NCBI RefSeq assembly: GCF_900547205.1
Contig: NZ_URFY01000010.1
Coordinates: forward strand, 45,829 to 109,828
DNA length: 64,000 bases
Direction of reading: 5' to 3'
DNA from: an uncultured Bacteroides sp.
GTDB lineage: Bacteria > Bacteroidota > Bacteroidia > Bacteroidales > Bacteroidaceae
This document shows, in pieces, positions 9,054 to 18,127 of the stretch. Positions within the stretch are counted from its first letter, which is position 1. Each line of letters begins with the position of its first letter. The position numbers and the translations under genes are program-made. The notes under the pieces are model-generated. The model had not been told where the DNA came from. It did no database searches and saw only the letters and a program-made list of their open reading frames with translations.

Positions 9054-9953
9054 ATGAAAAAAGTAAGAGCTGCCATCGTTGGTTATGGCAACATCGGTCA
9101 CTATGTACTCGAGGCGCTTCAAGCTGCGCCGGATTTCGAAATAGCCGGAGTCGTTCGTCGTGCAGGAGCGGAGAACAAGCCGGAAGAGTTGGCAAACTAT
9201 GAAGTGGTGAAGGATATCAAAGAATTGGAGGGCGTAGAAGTAGCCATTCTTTGCACTCCTACCCGCAGCGTTGAGAAATATGCCAAAGAATATCTGGCGA
9301 TGGGTATAAACACAGTAGACAGCTTCGACATTCATACCGGCATCGTTGACTTGCGCCACACACTGGACGCCACAGCTAAAGATCACAAAGCCGTTTCTAT
9401 CATCTCTGCCGGATGGGATCCGGGAAGCGACTCTATCGTCCGCACTATGCTGGAAGCGATTGCTCCGAAGGGAATCACTTACACCAACTTCGGCCCCGGC
9501 ATGAGCATGGGACACACCGTAGCCGTGAAAGCCATTGATGGAGTGAAAGCCGCTCTTTCAATGACCATCCCCACGGGAACCGGTATCCACCGCCGTATGG
9601 TATATATCGAACTGAAAGACGGATATAAATTTGAAGAAGTGGCTGCCGCCATCAAAGCAGACCCTTACTTCGTGAACGACGAAACCCACGTGAAACAGGT
9701 TCCGAGCGTAGATGCCCTACTCGATATGGGACACGGTGTCAACCTGACCCGCAAAGGTGTTTCCGGTAAGACACAGAACCAGTTGTTCGAATTTAACATG
9801 CGCATCAACAATCCAGCACTGACAGCTCAAGTGTTGGTATGCGTGGCACGCGCTTCCATGAAGCAGCAACCGGGATGCTACACGATGGTGGAAGTACCCG
9901 TTATCGACCTTCTTCCGGGCGACCGCGAAGAGTGGATTGGACATTTGGTATAA
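9054..9953 (+). CDS. ddh: meso-Diaminopimelate D-dehydrogenase
   Basis: NADPH-dependent enzyme that makes meso-diaminopimelate directly from tetrahydrodipicolinate and ammonia, feeding lysine and peptidoglycan synthesis in the cytoplasm. The N-terminal Rossmann motif GYGNIGHYVLEAL (residues 11-23) is followed by the family signatures SAGWDPG (about 121-127) and FGPGMSMGHTVAVKAI. The C-terminal region holds the substrate-binding segments. Length of 299 residues is close to the roughly 320 of characterised enzymes. It stands alone, with a clean terminator 20 bp after the stop. Confidence 0.92.
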   Translation: MKKVRAAIVGYGNIGHYVLEALQAAPDFEIAGVVRRAGAENKPEELANYEVVKDIKELEGVEVAILCTPTRSVEKYAKEYLAMGINTVDSFDIHTGIVDLRHTLDATAKDHKAVSIISAGWDPGSDSIVRTMLEAIAPKGITYTNFGPGMSMGHTVAVKAIDGVKAALSMTIPTGTGIHRRMVYIELKDGYKFEEVAAAIKADPYFVNDETHVKQVPSVDALLDMGHGVNLTRKGVSGKTQNQLFEFNMRINNPALTAQVLVCVARASMKQQPGCYTMVEVPVIDLLPGDREEWIGHLV

Positions 9954-9974
9954 GGTATAAAAACTTTTCATATA

Positions 9975-10000
9975 GGGTGTCCGAAAGGATACCCTTTTTT
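9975..10000 (+). terminator. Terminator of ddh
   Basis: Hairpin GGGTGTCC-GAAA-GGATACCC (9975-9994) with a stable GAAA tetraloop and one mismatch is followed by six T (9995-10000): a textbook intrinsic terminator. Confidence 0.85.
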
Positions 10001-10003
10001 ATT

Positions 10004-10061
10004 AAAGTGCCTTTATCCTTAATTTGCCATGACCGTGACAAACTAAAGATAAAGGCACCTT
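10004..10061. repeat. Imperfect 23-bp inverted repeat
   Basis: Arms 10004-10026 and 10039-10061 are complementary over 23 bp with three mismatches (perfect GTGCCTTTATC/GATAAAGGCAC core). It lies downstream of the GH89 gene on the minus strand and may terminate it. A TAACTTTG box follows at 10061-10068 on the plus strand with no plus-strand gene behind it. Confidence 0.5.
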
Positions 10062-10104
10062 AACTTTGCAAGCAATTTACCGCAACTATTATGAATAGGA
10101 CAGC

Positions 10105-12303
10105 TTAATAGTTTGAATCCTGCTTCATTTCCTTTATATATTTTCGATAAAGTTCTTTGACTATCTTTACTTCGTCCGGCTGCGGAATGGATATGAACTC
10201 TTCTTTCGATTCTACAAACTTTGTATCCATCGCAAAAAAGTCGATGTTTTCCGACGGTTTTCCTTCCAGTTCATGCCGGAGAGTTTCGAAATAAGCCTGC
10301 CAACGAGGAGCGTATAATCCTGCCAGAATGCCGTTCCATTCTTTGTGGGCATATTCGTGCAGACTAGAGTTGACGGGTGCCCAAGTAGTGATTTGACGTT
10401 TGGCATTCTGCACAAAAAGCTCTTTTTCTGCAGAGGTAGAACCACACGCAGCCGCTTGGTGTATCCATTCACCTAGTAAAAATTCTTTCCGGGTGCTCAG
10501 TAAGCGGTCCTGATCCAAAATCATCTCACAGAATTTCCGGGTGTAGCGATCAAAGGCTTCAATGTCTTTATCCTGAAAAGCCTTCGCTATATAGCTATGG
10601 ACATATTTGCCGTAATCAGCAAGCATCTGGCGTGTTACGTCTACTACATCATACCGGTAGGTATCCACTTCACTAAGTTGCCGTTCGGCTTTCAGCAGAC
10701 AGCCTAAAGCCTCGGCTACTGCCATTGGAGGATAGTACAGTTTCGCTGTTCCCCAAGAAGATACGTAGTCAATTTCCAGTGAAGGCCGGGCACAGAAAAA
10801 AGATTCCTGTGGTCCGTCGGCTGCCCAAGGGCAACTGTAGACGGTAGATGCCAGCAGTTGCATGGCTGCATCGGCATTCTTATCACTTTTCCCATAACGG
10901 TAGGCCGTATAGTCCGATATCCAATCTTTTACTACAATGGTATCCTTTTGCCAAGCCATATCATATACCATATCATAGTCAATAGGATTGGTGCCAATAC
11001 CTTCGGGAGTGGTGCCAATACCGCATACACGCTTACCCAACGGGTGTTGTTTTGCTTTAACCACCCCGCTGGCGTAGCTGGGCAGCTTGCCATACATACC
11101 GATACGCCCGCCAAAGTTTGGCAATGCACACCATATCCAATCATGATTCCGGTAACCGCCTTCCTTGTGTGATACGGACGTAGGTATGCCTCCCCATTGC
11201 GGGCGGGCACATGCCATTAGATCTAGTATGACAGCCTCTCCTGTTTTCAATCCATCCATCAAGACTCCGGAAGGATTTCCATCCCATCCTTGAAGCACCC
11301 ATACCGCTTGCGGGTTTTGCTCTTTCATCAGTTGATAAATGTGAGAAGCAGCTTCTTTGATGTTGATTCCTTTTGTATTGCCTCCTTCATGGAAGGGATC
11401 GCCGGCAAAGTATCGGGCTTTCCCGAAGAGCTTTTCCTGCTCTTCATAAAATATACGTGCCACTTTCGTAAAGAGCGGATCGGAAGGAACAAGGAAAGCG
11501 GGACGCTGGAAAGTAATCCATTTCCCTACATTCCTGATATCAGCTTCCGGGAATTTCTGAATCATACTATTGGGTATCATTCCATAGAAACCTTGAAGAA
11601 CGGGTTCCATGCCATACTCGCGCATACGCTTCAGCATTTTCTGCTGTATGTCGGTCTGGCGATTGATGAATTGCTGTGACACAGGTCCTCCGAACTTCTC
11701 CAAGTTTCCCATCAGCCACCACGCTTCATACCCCGCACCGGGCAAGAAGTCGATAATTTCCTGTTCGGAATAGCCCAGCCTGCGTAATGTGTTTTGCCAT
11801 ACGGCATACTGTCCGACGACTGATACCAGAGGCATATTTATGCCTTGCATTGCCATACGGTCTATCTCGTCTTCCCATTGCTGCCAGTCCCAAAAAGCCA
11901 TGGAGTAACTGTACGTACAATAGTTTAGATAGTATCGTAGCGGAAGCTCAGCGTCTATATGCAGTTTAGGAGCCACAACTGGAAGCGATTTTACCGGGGC
12001 AAGGTTATTGCCCGTCCAACTGATGGTGCGGTGCAGGTAATGGCGCATATAGTGATTCAGTCCTCTCGCCATTGGCACTCCTTTGTTTCCCCGGATAATA
12101 AGCTTTCCGTTACGGGTTTCCAACTCAAAGAAATCTTTTTCACCCGCCATCTTTTCAAAGAGGATGTTGTCAGCCTGTTCCGGCAACATCTTTTCGGCGA
12201 GTCGTTTCAGATTGCCGTCTTCTCCATGCATAGGAATGGCAAAAAGGCACAGGCTTACCGTTAACAGTAAACCGACATAAATACTTTTCAGGTCTGTTAT
12301 CAT
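10105..12303 (-). CDS. GH89 alpha-N-acetylglucosaminidase
   Basis: Predicted exported glycoside hydrolase removing terminal alpha-linked N-acetylglucosamine, for example from mucin O-glycans or heparan-type chains. A signal peptide spans about residues 1-27. An N-terminal small domain (30-115) precedes the TIM barrel, in which two catalytic-type glutamates stand out: Glu306 in GDPFHEGG and Glu434 in TTPEGIGTNP. The helical C-terminal domain follows. At 732 residues it matches the NAGLU family. It is downstream of susD in a locus whose susC is broken, so it may now act without its own importer. It appears intact. Confidence 0.92.
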   Translation of the reverse strand: MITDLKSIYVGLLLTVSLCLFAIPMHGEDGNLKRLAEKMLPEQADNILFEKMAGEKDFFELETRNGKLIIRGNKGVPMARGLNHYMRHYLHRTISWTGNNLAPVKSLPVVAPKLHIDAELPLRYYLNYCTYSYSMAFWDWQQWEDEIDRMAMQGINMPLVSVVGQYAVWQNTLRRLGYSEQEIIDFLPGAGYEAWWLMGNLEKFGGPVSQQFINRQTDIQQKMLKRMREYGMEPVLQGFYGMIPNSMIQKFPEADIRNVGKWITFQRPAFLVPSDPLFTKVARIFYEEQEKLFGKARYFAGDPFHEGGNTKGINIKEAASHIYQLMKEQNPQAVWVLQGWDGNPSGVLMDGLKTGEAVILDLMACARPQWGGIPTSVSHKEGGYRNHDWIWCALPNFGGRIGMYGKLPSYASGVVKAKQHPLGKRVCGIGTTPEGIGTNPIDYDMVYDMAWQKDTIVVKDWISDYTAYRYGKSDKNADAAMQLLASTVYSCPWAADGPQESFFCARPSLEIDYVSSWGTAKLYYPPMAVAEALGCLLKAERQLSEVDTYRYDVVDVTRQMLADYGKYVHSYIAKAFQDKDIEAFDRYTRKFCEMILDQDRLLSTRKEFLLGEWIHQAAACGSTSAEKELFVQNAKRQITTWAPVNSSLHEYAHKEWNGILAGLYAPRWQAYFETLRHELEGKPSENIDFFAMDTKFVESKEEFISIPQPDEVKIVKELYRKYIKEMKQDSNY

Positions 12304-12393
12304 TATTGGGATTTGTTATTTGTGCTACATTAGTAAAAAAAGGGAAATTTCAAGCGCCATACTCCGACGAAATAATATTTTCCCAATACTAGT

Positions 12394-12440
12394 AAAGCGG
12401 ATTTAGCGTATCAGTTGAATGAATCCGCGCAATCCGCTTT
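12394..12440 (-). terminator. Hairpin between susD and GH89 genes
   Basis: Perfect 10-bp arms AAAGCGGATT (12394-12403) and AATCCGCTTT (12431-12440), plus internal GCG/CGC pairing, lie in the 156-bp gap between susD and GH89. They may cause partial termination. TTAGTGCCTAAGG just beside it resembles a decayed copy of the AGGCAC hairpin family. Confidence 0.45.
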
Positions 12441-12459
12441 ATTTAGTGCCTAAGGCTTG

Positions 12460-14316
12460 TTACCATCCCGGATTCTGAATCAAGTTGGGATTGATATCAA
12501 TATAATCTTGGTCTATAGGATAAAAATATTGCTTCTGTGTGAATATAATCGGTCTTTCCGGAAGTACTCTGGCTTGATAAAACTCTTCTGCAGTAGTACC
12601 TGCCGAAGTCAAACCGCGCATACCGTTCCCATCTTCTTTGAAGAATTGCTCTGCTATGTTCCACCGTTTTACATCATATAACCAGTGTCCTTCAAAAATC
12701 AACTCACACATACGTTCGCGGCGGACAATTTTTATCAGGTCATCACCGGTTGGGCTACCGAATGACTCTGCCAGTGTAGGCAATCCGGCTTTCTCGCGGA
12801 TAGCGTTAAAGTAATGGGTTGCATCAGCATCCAGCGTTCCGGTATATTCTGCACAAGCTTCTGCGTAGTTCATGTACAGTTCTCCTAAACGGATAATGGG
12901 GAACGGATAGGGATTTACGGTGAAAGTACCCGTACTCGTTGCTTGGTTGGTAGTACTTACCCCTTTCTTCAATGCATATCCGCTGTAAAGGTGGTCGGCA
13001 TTCAGGTCGGCTTGTTGCACGCCATTCTGCTCTTTAAAGCGGAGTTTGAGCGTGATGGTGTCTCCATTGATTTCATACGGACCACGGTCGAAGCCTACAA
13101 AAGCGTAGAAACGTGGTTCACGGTCACGGTGCAGATAGATAGTAGAATCGCCCGGCATTATTTTCATACGGTCTTCCCACTTGTAATTAGGGTCTTCATC
13201 GCATGGAATACCGTTCTTGGAATAAAAGAATTCCACAGCACGCAATGACGGACCTATACCACCAACCGGATCTTTGGCGTCACGGGGACAGATACCTCTG
13301 GGTGTAACCATTGTTTGAATATTGTTTTGGTTATTACCCGTCTCTTTTGCGTTGCTGTATCCCCAAATCAGTTCTTGGTTCCAAGGATCTGTCATTGTAA
13401 AACGTTGGTTTGCCACTGCCTGGTCAAACTTGCTAAGCGGTTTCGTACTTGTGTACTTATATAAACGTATTCCGGCTTCATCGGCCATGGTAATAGCTTT
13501 CTTGGTTTCATCCATGGCTATCTTCCACTTGTTCTTATCATACGTTGGATTAATCAGTGGAGTGCCGTTTTTATCTTTAAAGTTTGCATAGAAATCGCTG
13601 TTGTTGCCGTTATACAGAGGGCTTGCAGCAAAGAGGTACATTCTGGCCTTCAATGCTTGGGCAATGACTTTCGTTGCACGTCCCAAGTCATTGTTCGGTA
13701 CGGTGGTCGGCAAATTTCCCATAGCTTTATCGAACATACCGGCAATGGCCGCTACGCATTCATCATACGTTTTACGTGGACGGAAGTAGGTCTCTCCTTC
13801 ACCGTCCAAAGGAATCTCCGTATCAACGATTACTATCGGACCATAGTTCTGCAACAAAACTGAATGGAAATAAGTAATCAGGAAGTCGGTTTCTGCAAGC
13901 CATACTTTCTTTTTAGCTTCATATTCCGCCGGTGATATCGTCATCGGCACCACTTTATCAATATTGTTCTGGAAAAGATAGCATTGTTTGATGCCTTGAT
14001 AGCATTGCTGCCAAATGTCCAAAACCGGGTTGCTGGAACTGTATTGCAATTGTTGCATCTGCAAGAACGAGAACCATTGCAGTCCCCAGTGCTTAGAGCA
14101 TACCGTTTCATTAGACATCAGCCAACTGAAGTTCGTACGGCAATTGTTGTATTGCGGTATATAAGAATAACACGTATAAACAAAGTTTTCCGCAGTGGTT
14201 TCGTTTTTGAACGCATCCGCCAATGTGGCTGTATCGTCAGGCACTATGTCCAAATAGTCGCAACTACTAAACAAAACCGTTGAAAATAGCGTAAGGATTA
14301 AAATTATATTTTTCAT
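12460..14316 (-). CDS. SusD/RagB-family outer-membrane glycan-binding lipoprotein
   Basis: Surface lipoprotein that normally caps a SusC-type TonB-dependent transporter and captures oligosaccharides. The signal sequence ends in FSSC with Cys19 lipidated, followed by the DYLDIVPDD start typical of SusD proteins. The TPR-like helical scaffold (about 80-330) and the C-terminal signature region (AEACAEYTG, INAIREKAGLP-like block, RRERMCELIFEGHWLYDVKRW) are all present. It has 618 residues and appears complete. It sits 10 bp downstream of a truncated, frameshifted susC, so its partner is probably lost. The ligand is likely an alpha-GlcNAc-containing glycan, judged from the GH89 neighbour. Confidence 0.92.
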   Translation of the reverse strand: MKNIILILTLFSTVLFSSCDYLDIVPDDTATLADAFKNETTAENFVYTCYSYIPQYNNCRTNFSWLMSNETVCSKHWGLQWFSFLQMQQLQYSSSNPVLDIWQQCYQGIKQCYLFQNNIDKVVPMTISPAEYEAKKKVWLAETDFLITYFHSVLLQNYGPIVIVDTEIPLDGEGETYFRPRKTYDECVAAIAGMFDKAMGNLPTTVPNNDLGRATKVIAQALKARMYLFAASPLYNGNNSDFYANFKDKNGTPLINPTYDKNKWKIAMDETKKAITMADEAGIRLYKYTSTKPLSKFDQAVANQRFTMTDPWNQELIWGYSNAKETGNNQNNIQTMVTPRGICPRDAKDPVGGIGPSLRAVEFFYSKNGIPCDEDPNYKWEDRMKIMPGDSTIYLHRDREPRFYAFVGFDRGPYEINGDTITLKLRFKEQNGVQQADLNADHLYSGYALKKGVSTTNQATSTGTFTVNPYPFPIIRLGELYMNYAEACAEYTGTLDADATHYFNAIREKAGLPTLAESFGSPTGDDLIKIVRRERMCELIFEGHWLYDVKRWNIAEQFFKEDGNGMRGLTSAGTTAEEFYQARVLPERPIIFTQKQYFYPIDQDYIDINPNLIQNPGW

Positions 14317-14326
14317 GTGAACTCAT

Positions 14327-16140
14327 TTAAAATGTTAATTGTAAACCAATGGTAGCAACACGCAAATTAGGATAGGTCAAACCTTTACCTCCACCCAACT
14401 CCGGATCCCAATGTTTGAACGGCGAGAAGGTGAGCAGATTCTGTCCTGAAAGGAAGAGTCGTGCCATCTTATATGTATATCCTATCTCCATATTTTTGAG
14501 ACGCATGAATGCCCCGCTGCGCAGCCAGTAAGTAGAAGACTCGAAGTTGTTGTGCGAGTCCAGATTGCTAATCAGGCGCGGATATTCTGCATTCGGGTTA
14601 GGGTTGGCTTCCGTCCAATAGTCTTTGGCGATAAAGTCGAGCAATGTAGTTTGGTCGGAAGTAAACGGATGTATGTTCTGCATCATAAGACTTGTTTTGG
14701 CCACTCCCTGAAAGAATATGGAGAAATCGAAATTCTTGTATTGAAAGGAACCTCCGAAACCATAAACAATCTGTGGAACGGTGGGGTCACCAATCTCCAT
14801 CATGTCATTACCGTCTATCTTATTGTCCCCGTTCAGGTCCTTATACTTGATGTCGCCCGGCTTCAAGTTAGGTGAGAAAGTTTGTTCAGGGCTATTTGTC
14901 ACATCTTCTTCATCTTTGAACAATCCCAAAGCGACCAAACCTGTATAGCGATTCAGGGGCTTTCCAACTTCCGAACGATATGCTTCATTTTCAGGGTAAA
15001 CGGGTTCGTCGGCATCCAACAATTCATTTTTGGCATACGTAAAACTACCTTTCAAGGATACCACGAAATCTTTAGAGAATGCTTTATTGTATTCCACATT
15101 CAAGTCGACACCACCATTTTTAACTTTACCCAAATTTGCGAAAGGACGCAAATCGTTTGTAATACCGGATTCAGCAGGTACGATGTTTCTACGCATGAAA
15201 ATGTCTTTACGTGTCTCTGTGAACCAATCGAAGGTGATGCTCAGCGAGTTAAACAACGTCAAGTCAAATCCTACATTGGCTTTGATACCTGTTTCCCAAC
15301 GTGCACCATCCGTACCATATCGGGTAATGACTGCTCCCGTACCTGTATTCATCCAATTGTTTCCAAAGGTAAAGGATCTTCCGGACAGATTTACATAGGT
15401 CAGGTAGGGGAAACGTGAATCGGTGGATGAGTTTCCTACTTTACCATACGAGCCTCTGATTTTCAGGTTAGAAATGGTGTTCTTTAACGGGCTGAAGAAA
15501 TCTTCGTTCGAGATGTTGTAGCCCACAGCCACTGAAGGGAAAAAGCCAAAGCGCTTTCCTTCTGCAAAGTTTTCACTTCCATTGTATCCAAAATTCGCTT
15601 CAAGCAGATACTTACCGTCGTATGCATAAGTGACACGACCTGCAATACCCTGGTTGCGTACAGGAAGGTAGCATAAAAATCACTTGGTGCATTTTGATTG
15701 TAGTCTCTTTGCAAATATACAAGCATGGCACCCACGTTGTGTTTATCGGCAAAAGTCCGTGCATAGTCCAAAGACAACTGATAGTTCAGTAAGCGGTCGC
15801 CTCCGTTGGAAGGGGTTGTAGTAAGGGCAGTTGTACCCTTGGTAATGGATTCGTAGGTGTAGGTATATTCACCATTGGCATCTTTTGAGTAATCTTTTAT
15901 CCCATAGTAGTAGGGAGAGAAAGAACGTACTACATTTGTAGTAGCCCAGTTCTTGAAAGATATAATCCCTTTGACCTTCAGCCCGGGAGTGATAAATTTC
16001 AAATCCTGTTCCAAGTCAAGACTGGCAATCATGGTCGATTCATTCTTCTTAGAATAACCGCTCACCATTTCAGCATAAGGGTTACGATACTTACCTGCCA
16101 CAGGTCCACCGTAATAAAAAGCCGGAAACTGAAGCTCCAT
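14327..16140 (-). pseudogene. 5'-truncated, frameshifted SusC-type TonB-dependent transporter
   Basis: Only about the last 600 residues of a SusC barrel of roughly 1000 residues remain. Homology-like sequence starts abruptly near 16137 (LQFPAFYYGGP, then RNPYAEMVSGY). The signal peptide, the carboxypeptidase-like domain and the whole plug are missing. Two frames cover the barrel: the first runs to about 15670, the second resumes as LPVRNQGIAGRVTYAYDGKYLLEANFGYNG. The join is explained by a single-base loss near 15667-15672. The C-terminal part ends with the usual VATIGLQLTF. Upstream DNA holds the hemolysin-III promoter region, not susC. An alternative is a silent cassette of an invertible susC system, but no flanking inverted repeats were seen. 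Confidence 0.85.
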
Positions 16141-16250
16141 TATGAAACAATCCAAGAATAAATGAATATTCCCTCCATATAAATCATTTGCCAAATAATG
16201 ATATTACTTGATATTATACGTATCTTTGCGCGCTCAAAAAAAACGAAACA

Positions 16251-16901
16251 TTGGAAAATAAAAGATACAGCAACGGAGAAGAATGGGCAAATACCCTTAG
16301 TCATGGAGCAGGCATATTGCTCGGAGTTATCGCCGGCTATTTCTTGATTGTGAAAGCATCGGAGAATGCCGAACCGCATTGGGCGGTGGTCTGTGTGACA
16401 GTCTATCTGGCAGGAATGTTATCTTCCTACGTCAGTTCTACATGGTATCACGGGAGCCGTCCCGGCAAGGCGAAAGAGCTGCTTCGCAAATTCGACCATG
16501 GAGCTATCTATCTGCATATTGCAGGTACATACACTCCTTTCACACTGCTCGTCATGCGTCACGCCGGCGGTTGGGGATGGGGAATCTTCGCTTTTGTCTG
16601 GCTGTCGGCTGCTGTAGGGTTCATACTGAGTTTCAAGAAACTGAAAGAGCACAGCAATCTGGAGACTGTTTGCTATGTAGGCATGGGAGCCTGCATATTG
16701 GTAGCTATGAAGCCTTTAATGGATAATCTTGCGTCAATGGGGGCTGCTCCCGCCTTCTGGTGGCTGATAGGCGGTGGCATTTCTTATATCGTGGGAGCTA
16801 TATTCTATTCACTGCGCAAACCTTATATGCACGCCACTTTCCACTTATTTTGTCTGGGAGGTAGCATTGGGCACATTATTGCTATCTGGCTGATACTATA
16901 A
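16251..16901 (+). CDS. Hemolysin III / PAQR-family membrane protein
   Basis: Seven-helix inner-membrane protein of the HlyIII/YqfA/PAQR superfamily, implicated in membrane homeostasis; hydrolase-like zinc sites are known in relatives. Visible motifs are the N-terminal NTLSHGAG, STWYHGSR (about 63-70), DHGAIYLHIAGTYTPF (about 82-97) and the C-terminal HATFHLFCLGGSIGH. These supply the conserved His and Asp ligands. It has 216 residues, standard for the family. The start is a TTG (MENKRYSNGEEW); no better ATG exists upstream. A TATCTTTG box about 30 bp upstream supports an independent promoter. It lies next to the breakpoint of the susC remnant. Confidence 0.85.
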   Translation: MENKRYSNGEEWANTLSHGAGILLGVIAGYFLIVKASENAEPHWAVVCVTVYLAGMLSSYVSSTWYHGSRPGKAKELLRKFDHGAIYLHIAGTYTPFTLLVMRHAGGWGWGIFAFVWLSAAVGFILSFKKLKEHSNLETVCYVGMGACILVAMKPLMDNLASMGAAPAFWWLIGGGISYIVGAIFYSLRKPYMHATFHLFCLGGSIGHIIAIWLIL

Positions 16902-16919
16902 GAGGTGACGTCCGGGCAT

Positions 16920-16987
16920 AAAAAAAGGCTATCTATCCCAGACAGCCAATCTTTTTGTTAACCTTAAATCTAATACTATGAAAAACA
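16920..16987 (-). ncRNA. Candidate small RNA, about 67 nt
   Basis: On the minus strand a perfect Bacteroides promoter (TTTG at 17023-17020, 19-nt spacer, TATCTTTG at 17000-16993) predicts a transcript starting near 16986. It ends 67 nt later at a strong hairpin GGCTGTCT-GGGAT-AGATAGCC (16947-16927) plus seven T (16926-16920). The body between is A/T-rich and has no reading frame. The hairpin could also serve the convergent hemolysin-III gene, so terminator-only function is the alternative. I recall similar short units elsewhere in Bacteroides genomes but cannot verify that here. Confidence 0.55.
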
Positions 16988-16992
16988 CATTG

Positions 16993-17023
16993 CAAAGATA
17001 CGGACTTTCCGCATATCTCCAAA
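16993..17023 (-). promoter_or_regulatory. Consensus Bacteroides promoter for the small RNA
   Basis: Minus-strand TTTG (17023-17020), exactly 19 nt, then TATCTTTG (17000-16993). This is an exact match to the TTTG-N19-TAnnTTTG housekeeping sigma consensus, with no downstream protein gene on that strand until the susC remnant. Confidence 0.65.
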
Positions 17024-17193
17024 TTTCGAAGGCAATGTAACCCGATTTATAACACGCTTTAATAGATATCACCAATTTGTTAACGTTTAACGTAACTAGA
17101 TTAAAAAATTAACTAAACCTAAAACAAACACTTTCCACCGCTTGTTAAACTATATAGAGTAACTTGATATAGTAAACTATAGAACGTAAAGTG

Positions 17194-17952
17194 ATGAACT
17201 GGGATAATGACCTGATAAAGCATCTCCAATGGTCGGATGCGATAACCAACCGAGAGGCAAAAGAGCGTGTAGCTCGCGAAGTGGCAGCTATGGCCAAAGA
17301 GAACGAAGTGATAGGAGCCGGCTCCGGCTCAACCGTTTATCTCACCCTGTTCCAACTAGCCCGACGGATTCGTGAAGAGCATCTGCACATCGAAGTCATC
17401 CCCGCTTCCAAAGAAATCTCCTTGACTTGCATACAACTTGATATCCCTCAAACCACCCTCTGGAACAAACGCCCAGACTGGACCTTCGACGGAGCCGACG
17501 AAGTGGACTCCGACTACAACCTGATAAAAGGACGTGGCGGCGCCATGTGCAAAGAGAAGCTACTCATCAAGAGCAGCAACAAAACATTCATCATCATCGA
17601 CCCCGCTAAACTTGTCAACGAGCTGGGAAGCAAATTCCCCATACCCGTGGAAATCTTCCCCGACTCACTGGCTTATGTAGAAAACGAACTGCACCGACTA
17701 GGCGCATCAGATATCGTACTCCGCCCCGCCCACGGCAAAGACGGACCTACGCTGACGGAAAACGGTAACTTCATCCTCGACACCCGCTTCCGCTATATCG
17801 ACTCTTCGCTAGAGAACCAACTCAAGGCAATAACCGGAGTTATGGAAAGCGGACTTTTTTTAGGGTACAATGTTGAGGTAATAGTATCTTCATCCATTGA
17901 CGGAGTGAATGCAAAACCCCGAAATGAATCCTTTATTGCCCCAAGGACTTGA
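17194..17952 (+). CDS. rpiA: Ribose-5-phosphate isomerase A
   Basis: Interconverts ribose 5-phosphate and ribulose 5-phosphate in the pentose phosphate pathway. The phosphate-binding loop GAGSGSTVYL (about 42-51) and the catalytic signature DGADEVD (about 103-109, with the catalytic Asp and Glu region) are clear, followed by KGRGGAMCKEK. About 252 residues from the ATG at 17194 (a GTG directly precedes it in frame), slightly longer than E. coli RpiA because of an N-terminal helix. Its stop codon overlaps the -33 region of the next transcription unit. Confidence 0.93.
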   Translation: MNWDNDLIKHLQWSDAITNREAKERVAREVAAMAKENEVIGAGSGSTVYLTLFQLARRIREEHLHIEVIPASKEISLTCIQLDIPQTTLWNKRPDWTFDGADEVDSDYNLIKGRGGAMCKEKLLIKSSNKTFIIIDPAKLVNELGSKFPIPVEIFPDSLAYVENELHRLGASDIVLRPAHGKDGPTLTENGNFILDTRFRYIDSSLENQLKAITGVMESGLFLGYNVEVIVSSSIDGVNAKPRNESFIAPRT

Positions 17953-17971
17953 CAAATGCTTTTTTTTATTG

Positions 17972-17979
17972 TATATTTG
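17972..17979 (+). promoter_or_regulatory. Promoter for the candidate RNA downstream of rpiA
   Basis: TATATTTG matches TAnnTTTG. A TTG at 17949-17951, overlapping the rpiA stop, sits at the right distance for the -33 element. Transcription is predicted to start near 17986. Confidence 0.5.
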
Positions 17980-18009
17980 TACCTGCTACGTGCAATAAAA
18001 CTATAAAAA

Positions 18010-18075
18010 ATGAAAGAAAGGAATACATATAATCCTCCGTACCCAACTGATCTAAAGTATAAGATTAGGACATAA
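18010..18075 (+). CDS. Possible 21-aa peptide
   Basis: Open frame beginning 24 nt after the predicted transcript start of the unit downstream of rpiA. The peptide is polar with a Pro-Pro-Tyr-Pro centre and a Lys/Arg-rich end. There is no recognisable ribosome site beyond an A-rich leader. It is short enough to occur by chance. Confidence 0.25.
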   Translation: MKERNTYNPPYPTDLKYKIRT

Positions 18076-18127
18076 GTCCCTCCAAATTTATATAAATATT
18101 AGGGAATAAGAATTCTCCCGAAGGCTT

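Noticed and set aside
10061..10068. TAACTTTG promoter-like box on the plus strand
   Set aside because: No plus-strand gene or terminator-bounded unit follows; the GH89 gene lies on the opposite strand. A single 8-bp match is expected by chance.
14882..15418. Plus-strand open frame opposite the susC remnant
   Set aside because: Composition is shadow-like, and the minus strand encodes recognisable SusC barrel sequence in the same region.
16981..17040. 20-codon plus-strand frame starting MKNTLQRYG
   Set aside because: It covers the minus-strand promoter of the candidate small RNA; the promoter match is a better explanation than a peptide.
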